Source: Paenibacillus typhae
GTDB lineage: Bacteria; Bacillota; Bacilli; Paenibacillales; Paenibacillaceae
Reading direction: 5' to 3'
DNA: 64,000 nt
Assembly (NCBI RefSeq): GCF_900099765.1
Contig: NZ_FNDX01000009.1
Span: 1 to 64,000, forward strand
Positions within the stretch are counted from its first letter, which is position 1. Every line of letters begins with the position of its first letter. Position numbers and translations under genes: made by a program. Below the pieces are notes generated by a model. It did no database searches. It was not told the origin of the DNA and was given only the letters and a program-made list of their open reading frames with translations. Positions 58,716-64,000 of this stretch are shown here, in pieces.

Positions 58716-60337
58716 CAATTAAAAATAATCCGTTCCAGCCTCACTGTCCCTGACTTAACAGCAACTTTTAAGCGGGAACTGCCGGCAGCCGCCAAGCCTA
58801 CCGCAGAAGTAGTCTGCATATGCCCCCCTGATTGAAGCGTTAATGAAGCTATTTCCCGATCATCCTGAAAAAGAGCCACAACCGCCGGCCCATTACAACT
58901 ATAGGTGAATGAGATACTGCTGTCCTCCCGTGTATCGTTGATCGTATAAGCAGCGAACTCCCCTGTCTCCAGCTCGAGCAGAAACCGGTCCCACAAAATA
59001 TCGAAGAAGAAACGCTTAGTCAAGTCGCCCCGTTGTATCCCCTCTACTATATGCATGCCGGTTCCTGACCGGTATTTGAACGGGTTACCTTGATGGCGCA
59101 GCCCGCTGAAGGACTGCCCTTTGCCCGGCAGCTGATCAAAATCCGTTGCACGGACGGTACAGCCCGGTGTCCTGAATACTGCGTCCGTTACTTCAGCGTT
59201 ATACCGGCAGTTTTCAACCCGGATATTCTCAAGATACTGCTCCAGAATTGCAACTGCCTGCTCATAACCGGGATGAACGCCCCCTCTGGTGTAATCCATA
59301 AGCAGATTCCAGTCTTCCGGCAGATTAACGGAATACGGAGAGTTGGTGTTGTCCATCTTTTTCCACGGCCACAGATTGTAGCCTATATTCAGTTCCGCAG
59401 CCAGCGGATAAATGGCGGTATACCATTCATTCAGATTCTCACCGCTCTCCCCCAGCCACAGCGGCGCATTCAATCTCTCGGACACTTCAAGGAATTCCGT
59501 GAAGGAGCTGAGATCCGGGTAGCAGGCGTACCTGTGGAAATGAATGATCATGTTGTCATCATATTTTTTGTGAAAAATGCTGGTGTCCGTCGCCCAGTGA
59601 TGCCCTTCAATAGACAGCATATGCTTATCATCGACTCCCCGGATGGCCGCAACCGCTTCTTCATAAAACCGGACAAGCTGCGGAACCAGATGGTCAAAAT
59701 CCTGTCCGGCCGAAGGAGTCTTGATCGGTTCGTTCAGCAGGTCATAGCCGCCGACAATCCAGCGGTCCTTATACCGTTCAGCGAGCTGTCTCCACAGCGC
59801 AATCCCCTTATTCCAGTTGTCCTCATCCGTGAAGAGCCGCGGCACATCATCAACAGAATCGTCGATATTTGCACCCGTCTGGCCACCGGGAGCACCGTGC
59901 AGATCCAGAAAGGCATACAGCTTGAACTCCTCACACCAGTCCAGGCAGCGGTCAATGAGCCGAAACCCGTCCTCCTTCCAGACAATTCCCGGCTCATCCT
60001 CCATCAGAATACGCCAGTTGAACGGAATCCGCACGGAATTGTATCCCTGCGCAGCCATCAGCCGGATGTCTTCCCTTGTGATGTAGCTGCTGCGGAATGT
60101 CCTCCAGAACCGCTCCGCGAACTTTGATCCTGCAAGTTCACGGATCACAGCCTCAATCCTTGACGGCCGGTCAAACCGGCTGTTTCCGTCCGTAGTCCAC
60201 ATATACCCTTCCGGAAGCAGCCAATTGCCAAGTCCCCAGCCGCTTAGCAATACCTCTTCACCCTTGCCGTTTACAACCGTCCTGCCCTCAGCCCTAAGAA
60301 ATCCGCTAACCCTAGATCTGCTCATTTTCTCATTCAT
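58715..60337 (-). CDS. Glycoside hydrolase family 5 protein with C-terminal extension
   Basis: A 540-residue cytoplasmic glycosidase: no signal peptide. A TIM-barrel GH5 domain (about 25-375) holds the acid/base Glu203 (YDLLNEP) and nucleophile Glu297 (WLGESGE), with FNWRI, HGAPGGQ and HFHRYA as further family motifs. The C-terminal ~150 residues look like a beta-sandwich of the CBM6/CBM35 kind (TVRATDFDQLPGKGQSFSGL, YRSGTGMHIV). The lack of secretion points to action on imported oligosaccharides. It is the last gene of a three-gene operon with a DUF5060-type glycosidase. Substrate, for example beta-mannan, beta-glucan or plant glycoside, is not clear. Confidence 0.82.
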   Translation of the reverse strand: MNEKMSRSRVSGFLRAEGRTVVNGKGEEVLLSGWGLGNWLLPEGYMWTTDGNSRFDRPSRIEAVIRELAGSKFAERFWRTFRSSYITREDIRLMAAQGYNSVRIPFNWRILMEDEPGIVWKEDGFRLIDRCLDWCEEFKLYAFLDLHGAPGGQTGANIDDSVDDVPRLFTDEDNWNKGIALWRQLAERYKDRWIVGGYDLLNEPIKTPSAGQDFDHLVPQLVRFYEEAVAAIRGVDDKHMLSIEGHHWATDTSIFHKKYDDNMIIHFHRYACYPDLSSFTEFLEVSERLNAPLWLGESGENLNEWYTAIYPLAAELNIGYNLWPWKKMDNTNSPYSVNLPEDWNLLMDYTRGGVHPGYEQAVAILEQYLENIRVENCRYNAEVTDAVFRTPGCTVRATDFDQLPGKGQSFSGLRHQGNPFKYRSGTGMHIVEGIQRGDLTKRFFFDILWDRFLLELETGEFAAYTINDTREDSSISFTYSCNGPAVVALFQDDREIASLTLQSGGHMQTTSAVGLAAAGSSRLKVAVKSGTVRLERIIFN

Positions 60338-60395
60338 CTGTAAGGTCGTCCTCCTGCAGCAATATATGAAGCGGTTACAACATTCGCATCCGGAG

Positions 60396-61052
60396 CTAAT
60401 TTTCTATGTAATATGCGAATACGGTCTCAACCGGCTTGAAGTACAAATATCCGTCGTCCTCCCAGGGCTGGAAATGCAGATCCATCCGCGAATCCTCCCA
60501 CGGCACCGGGGTTCCTTTGGTGCTCAGCCGTCCCGGAACTACAGGCTCTTCCACAACAGACGGAAATTCCTGATAGCCGAACAGCAGATTCTCATGCATG
60601 GCGATAATATCGTATTTATTGCCGTGGAACGCCCGTTCCTCCTGAAGCTGGTAGTGATAATAAATATAGCTGGCCACCTTCTCGCGCTTCAGGTGAGCAA
60701 CTCTGCCCCCGCGCCGCTCTACTGCCGCTTTGCGCAGCCAGTGCTCATAGCCGGCCGGTTCATTGAAATGAAATACATCTATCATCTCGATCCACTTCCG
60801 CGGAGCCGCTTCGCCTTCCCAGTCTATCAGATATTGCCCGGCGGCACCGGCCACATTCACCGGTTCAACCTGTTCGCTGATGCACTCGTAATAAAGAAAG
60901 ACATTATTTTGCCAGGAAAAAGCCGCTGCCGTCATTAGCACTCCGTCCTGTACGAGCTGTTTAGCCCGGATGTCTTCCTGCAATGCCTGCAGTCCGGCTG
61001 CTGCCTGTCCCTCTTTCCAGATTCCCCGGTAAATCTTGCGTGAAATCGTCAA
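60396..61052 (-). CDS. Uncharacterised protein in the glycosidase operon
   Basis: A 218-residue soluble protein, start TTG with GAGGTGAG 5 nt upstream. I recognise no family. It is rich in Trp, Tyr, His and acidic residues, which are spread through the chain (FSWQNNVFLYYECISEQVEP, EMIDVFHFNEPAGYEHWLRK, ASYIYYHYQLQEER, MDLHFQPWEDDGYLYFKPVET), and there is no signal or membrane segment. The pattern of aromatic strands suggests a beta-rich sugar-binding or mutarotase-like fold (ferredoxin-like dimers of the rhamnose mutarotase type are one possibility). It sits between two glycosidase genes, so a role in the same sugar pathway is likely. Confidence 0.6.
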   Translation of the reverse strand: MTISRKIYRGIWKEGQAAAGLQALQEDIRAKQLVQDGVLMTAAAFSWQNNVFLYYECISEQVEPVNVAGAAGQYLIDWEGEAAPRKWIEMIDVFHFNEPAGYEHWLRKAAVERRGGRVAHLKREKVASYIYYHYQLQEERAFHGNKYDIIAMHENLLFGYQEFPSVVEEPVVPGRLSTKGTPVPWEDSRMDLHFQPWEDDGYLYFKPVETVFAYYIEN

Positions 61053-61173
61053 TTAAACTCACCTCTGTTATGAATGTAACTTGTTCTATTCCTGAAGGTT
61101 CCCAAACATTACTATAACATAGCTCGTTGTCAGCAGGTGGAATCAGAATATGCAGCGCCAGCCTCTTTATTCT

Positions 61174-62655
61174 TTAATCAGCCCTGATCAATCTGACTGC
61201 CATATAGGACCTGCCGGGAAGGTTGATCCGGAATGCACCCTCAAATGTGCCGGGCTGCTTTTCGACTGACATATTCCAGGTGTCAATCACTTCAGCCGTA
61301 TAACGCACACCGGGCTCAAGCTCGAAATTCCGGAACCGCGGACGGTTAAAACCGAAATAGTACAAATAATACTGGCCTTCTACACCGGCACAGGGCACAT
61401 CCCAGGCGGAAGGAAGCGGATCAAGCCTGCTGCCCGGACTTTCTTCCACAATCTTCCGGAGAAAGCCGATCCGTTCAGGACTGGTCCCGTTCAGTCTGCC
61501 GCCTTTGGACCACCACAATATCTCCTCAGGATCCAGATATGTCTCCCCGTGTCCCACGTATCCGCCGCGGACAGCCCCTTCCCAGAAACGCCGGGTCAGC
61601 TCTTCCCCGCTAATATTGCCCCAGCCCTGATCCACATCCCCTTCATATGCACATTCATCAATTACAACCGGCTTATTCCACCGGTTACGCCATTCTGTTG
61701 TCGATTCGGAGGTCTTATAGACATCCACCCGCTGAATACTGCAATGAGTAACCCAGGGTTTGCTGTAATCATAAAAGGCTCCGCAGTTATGGTTGGAGAT
61801 CAGGTGACCGGACGGATCGCCGGCCGTAATGATTGCCGCGTAGCGTTCCCAGTCTTCCGGCTGCTTGCTCCGCATCAGATCGTATTCGTTAGCAAGGGAC
61901 CACCAGACATTGTGAAAGGCCGACAAGCGCGAGATAACATAACGGAGATACAAGTCATCGGCTTCCGGCGGCATTTCAGCATAACCCCAGCGGTCATAAG
62001 GATGGAACAGGATCAGATCCGCCTCAATGCCCAGCCTGCCGAGATCGGCAATACGCTCTTCAAGATGGCGGAAGAACAGCGGATTCAGGCTGAAATAATC
62101 CCAGCCTTCTTCTAATGAGCCTGCGAACGGATACACCTCAGGTTCATTACTGTTGTACAAGTACGATTTCGGAAAGACACACATGCGTATTTTATTGAAA
62201 GGGGAGGATTTCAGCGTCTCCAGCGTCTGTTCTTCCAGCTCTCTCCCCTGGTGAGTCCAGGCATAGCAGGTTGTTCCTACAGGGACATAAGGCGCGCCGT
62301 CCGCATAGCTGAAATGAAAGGTGTCCTTTACCGATACCGGCCCGCGGTTACCCGGAACAGGTTCAACACACAGAAAGCTGCCTGTTATTCCATCCATTTC
62401 CTTCACGCTGCTGAACGTTCTGAAGCTCCATTGCCCTTGCATATCCGGCATAAAACGGATGTAATAATTCCCCCCGCCGTCATAGAAGCCAGCCATGCTC
62501 ACCGTTCGGTCAGCAGACATAAACTCTGCACCCAGCGAAATTTCTGTAAACGGATTTCCGGATGACGGCCCCTGAAGACTAATCTCAAACAATCCCCATT
62601 GTCCGGTCTCTCCGTACACCTTAATATTTGCGTTTGCGTTGTCGTTGAATGTCAT
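61174..62655 (-). CDS. DUF5060/DUF4038/DUF5605-type glycoside hydrolase
   Basis: A 493-residue cytoplasmic protein with a DUF5060-like N-terminal beta domain (about 1-90; WGLFEISLQGPSSGNPFTEISLGAEF), a TIM-barrel (about 95-410; FSYADGAPYVPVGTTCYAWTHQ, MCVFPKSYLYN, WWSLANEYDLM with a likely acid/base Glu, and VVIDECAYEGDV with a likely nucleophile Glu) and a C-terminal beta domain (DUF5605-like). Related proteins act on apiose- or rhamnose-containing plant pectins (GH140-like). ATG at 62655 is chosen for GGGAGG 9 nt upstream. First gene of the operon, divergent from a LacI regulator, behind a cre site. Confidence 0.78.
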   Translation of the reverse strand: MTFNDNANANIKVYGETGQWGLFEISLQGPSSGNPFTEISLGAEFMSADRTVSMAGFYDGGGNYYIRFMPDMQGQWSFRTFSSVKEMDGITGSFLCVEPVPGNRGPVSVKDTFHFSYADGAPYVPVGTTCYAWTHQGRELEEQTLETLKSSPFNKIRMCVFPKSYLYNSNEPEVYPFAGSLEEGWDYFSLNPLFFRHLEERIADLGRLGIEADLILFHPYDRWGYAEMPPEADDLYLRYVISRLSAFHNVWWSLANEYDLMRSKQPEDWERYAAIITAGDPSGHLISNHNCGAFYDYSKPWVTHCSIQRVDVYKTSESTTEWRNRWNKPVVIDECAYEGDVDQGWGNISGEELTRRFWEGAVRGGYVGHGETYLDPEEILWWSKGGRLNGTSPERIGFLRKIVEESPGSRLDPLPSAWDVPCAGVEGQYYLYYFGFNRPRFRNFELEPGVRYTAEVIDTWNMSVEKQPGTFEGAFRINLPGRSYMAVRLIRAD

Positions 62656-62721
62656 AATGCCATTCCTCCCTAGAGAATCTTCAACCCGCATAATTTCATT
62701 GTAATGATTTTTGTTTAGATT

Positions 62722-62735
62722 AGTTTATATAAACT
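62722..62735. promoter_or_regulatory. 14-bp perfect palindrome, likely LacI-family operator
   Basis: AGTTTATATAAACT lies 66 bp upstream of the glycosidase operon start. Its half-site AGTTTA resembles the AGTTTAGTT arm found upstream of the lacI-type gene, so one regulator may use both. Confidence 0.5.
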
Positions 62736-62752
62736 TTCCCGAACACATCCTG

Positions 62753-62766
62753 TATAAGCGCTTACA
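62753..62766. promoter_or_regulatory. CcpA cre site before the glycosidase operon
   Basis: Read on the minus strand TGTAAGCGCTTATA matches the consensus TGWNANCGNTNWCA except for one base near the end. It fits carbon catabolite repression of the glycan genes. Confidence 0.6.
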
Positions 62767-62821
62767 AGAGGATATTAGCACTCATTTTTTTGTAGGTCAA
62801 CGAAAATATGATTCTCTTCGC

Positions 62822-62852
62822 AACTAAACTAATATTTCACTTTAGTTTAGTT
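62822..62852. promoter_or_regulatory. Inverted repeat upstream of the LacI-type regulator gene
   Basis: AACTAAACT (62822-62830) and AGTTTAGTT (62844-62852) are perfect 9-bp arms with a 13-nt spacer, 64 bp before the regulator start. Probably an autoregulatory operator related to the palindrome at 62722. Confidence 0.5.
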
Positions 62853-62915
62853 TTAGTGATTTTTTTCTACCTCCATGCTATACTTTAGCCAATCCTTTTT
62901 GTTGGAGTGATCCCT

Positions 62916-63935
62916 ATGAAAATTGACGATATCGCCAGACTTGCCGGTGTATCCAAATCAGCCGTATCTCTTGCCTTTAACAATAAGCCGGGAATCAGCG
63001 AAGCAACCCGCCGTCATATTCTCGATATCTCCCGCAGCCATGGATATATTCCAAGAACGATGAGCGGAAATAAAGCCCCGCAGCCAAAAAACAATAACGT
63101 GCTGCGGTTTGTTGCCTGCAAAAACACCGGCATCGTAACGGAACACTACGAGTCCCAGCCCTTCTTCAACGAACTGATTCATCATGTTACGGATGCCGCG
63201 ATACAAGCAGGGTATAGCCTTGTCATCTCAGCCCTGGAAATGCAGCAGCTGCAGCCGGAAATTGAAAAAATGGAAAAAGAGCAGCCCTCTGCCGGACTGT
63301 TGCTGCTTGGAACCAATCTGCCTGCCGGCTTCATTGAGAGCCTCAAATCCATCCATCCCTGCACGGTAATTTTGGATACCAGCTTCAGGCAGGTTAATGC
63401 CAGCTTCGTCTCGATTAACAATTATATGGGCGGCTATCAGGCCGCCAGGCATCTGCTTGCCTCCGGTCACCGCAGTATTGGGTATGTAGAATCAATAATC
63501 CGGGTAGTGAATTTCGAGCAGCGTAAGGAAGGATTTCTCGCCGGCCTGCAGGAGGGGGGGCTTTCTCCTGGAAACATGCCAACAGTGGCAGTTGATCCAA
63601 CGCTGGTTGTCTCCCAGGAGCCGTTCATGGAGGCGGTAACCGCTATGCCCGCATTGCCGGCTGCACTGTTTTGCGAGAATGACTATATTGCGATCAGTGT
63701 CATTAAGTCGCTTCAGGAATTGCAGATCCGGGTTCCGGAGCAGGTGGCGGTTATCGGGTTTGATGATATCACTGAGGCGAGAATCATTAGTCCTGAGCTG
63801 ACAACAATTCATGTTAGAAAAGACATACTTGCCAAATCAGCGATTGATCTGCTGCTGAAGAAAATAAGCGGTGACGGGCTAGATCATGTTCAGATACAGG
63901 TCAACACTGAGCTGGTCGTCCGTAAATCCTGTTGA
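62916..63935 (+). CDS. LacI family transcriptional regulator
   Basis: A 339-residue regulator with a LacI HTH at 1-50 (MKIDDIARLAGVSKSAVSLAFNN, GISEATRRHILDISRSHGYIP) and a periplasmic-binding-like sugar domain (about 65-335; FCENDYIAISVIKSLQELQIRVPEQVAVIGFDDI). It is divergent from the glycosidase operon, which it very likely represses until an oligosaccharide is bound. ATG at 62916 has TTGGAG 9 nt upstream; a GTG three codons earlier is less likely. Inverted repeats with AGTTTA halves on both sides of the intergenic region are candidate operators. Confidence 0.87.
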   Translation: MKIDDIARLAGVSKSAVSLAFNNKPGISEATRRHILDISRSHGYIPRTMSGNKAPQPKNNNVLRFVACKNTGIVTEHYESQPFFNELIHHVTDAAIQAGYSLVISALEMQQLQPEIEKMEKEQPSAGLLLLGTNLPAGFIESLKSIHPCTVILDTSFRQVNASFVSINNYMGGYQAARHLLASGHRSIGYVESIIRVVNFEQRKEGFLAGLQEGGLSPGNMPTVAVDPTLVVSQEPFMEAVTAMPALPAALFCENDYIAISVIKSLQELQIRVPEQVAVIGFDDITEARIISPELTTIHVRKDILAKSAIDLLLKKISGDGLDHVQIQVNTELVVRKSC

Positions 63936-63945
63936 ACTGCTATAC

Positions 63946-63987
63946 AAAAACGGCTGCATGATCCTGTAGATAGGACAAATGCAGCCG
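63946..63987 (-). terminator. Terminator of a minus-strand gene beyond the window
   Basis: CGGCTGCAT (63951-63959) and ATGCAGCCG (63979-63987) form a 9-bp stem; only on the minus strand is it followed by a T run (GTTTTTG). It therefore most likely ends a gene that converges from beyond position 64000. Confidence 0.6.
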
Positions 63988-64000
63988 ATTATGTTAAACC

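Overview
The window reads as a chromosome segment of a spore-forming, facultatively anaerobic Firmicute, most likely a Paenibacillus. The signs are about 50% GC, strong GGAGG-type ribosome binding sites with frequent TTG and GTG starts, a CotF-type spore coat protein, a bacillithiol gene (BshB2), B. subtilis-like YojF, YwiC and YoaT relatives, and a staphylococcus/bacillus-type nar-nre nitrate respiration locus. I see no rRNA, tRNA, CRISPR array, prophage or intact insertion sequence. All functions are read from sequence by eye and memory of families; no search was run.

Layout. 1-508: noncoding, with a hairpin-rich element of unknown nature. 509-5047: aldA (lactaldehyde dehydrogenase) divergent from lutABC (lactate oxidation), sharing an intergenic region with a very good CcpA cre site; together they would take lactaldehyde to lactate to pyruvate. 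5047-8320: a coat protein, then two tandem CNNM/CorC-type membrane proteins, each with an odd leader in which a small hairpin lies between a strong Shine-Dalgarno and a TTG start. 8362-14630: a DUF817 membrane protein, a type III polyketide synthase-methyltransferase-flavoprotein operon resembling Streptomyces srsABC, and an MFS pump with its TetR regulator and operator. 14785-20212: an OmpR-type two-component system beside a heterodimeric ABC exporter with one degenerate ATP site. 20218-24483: cardiolipin synthase and an Mn(II) ABC importer with a clear MntR-type operator. 24541-27532: sorbitol-type dehydrogenase, a decayed sugar-ABC ATPase remnant and a ROK repressor.

27543-41758: orphan short UvrA (UvrA2), acetyltransferase, two LysR regulators, a DHA2 pump, an NCS2 purine/uracil-type permease, a three-gene yojF-bshB2 operon, a polar amino acid ABC importer, a ywiC homologue with an Fnr-like site at the class II activation position, and an ilvB without ilvN.

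42111-58605 is an anaerobic nitrate and NO island. narGHJI-nreABC-hemerythrin and narK-moeA-moaA run on the minus strand; a second hemerythrin, nsrR, hmp and a flavin reductase-like gene follow. narG makes nitrite in the cytoplasm, MoaA/MoeA help build its cofactor, NarK moves nitrate/nitrite, NreABC senses oxygen and nitrate, NsrR senses NO and Hmp detoxifies it. Inverted GGG/CCC motifs like the NreC site sit about 100 bp upstream of both narK and narG. NarK carries an extra C-terminal PAS domain, the most unusual protein architecture here.

58715-63935: a plant-glycan locus with a LacI regulator divergent from a DUF5060/DUF4038-type glycosidase, an unknown 218-residue protein and a GH5 glycosidase, all without signal peptides, with a cre site and palindromes between.
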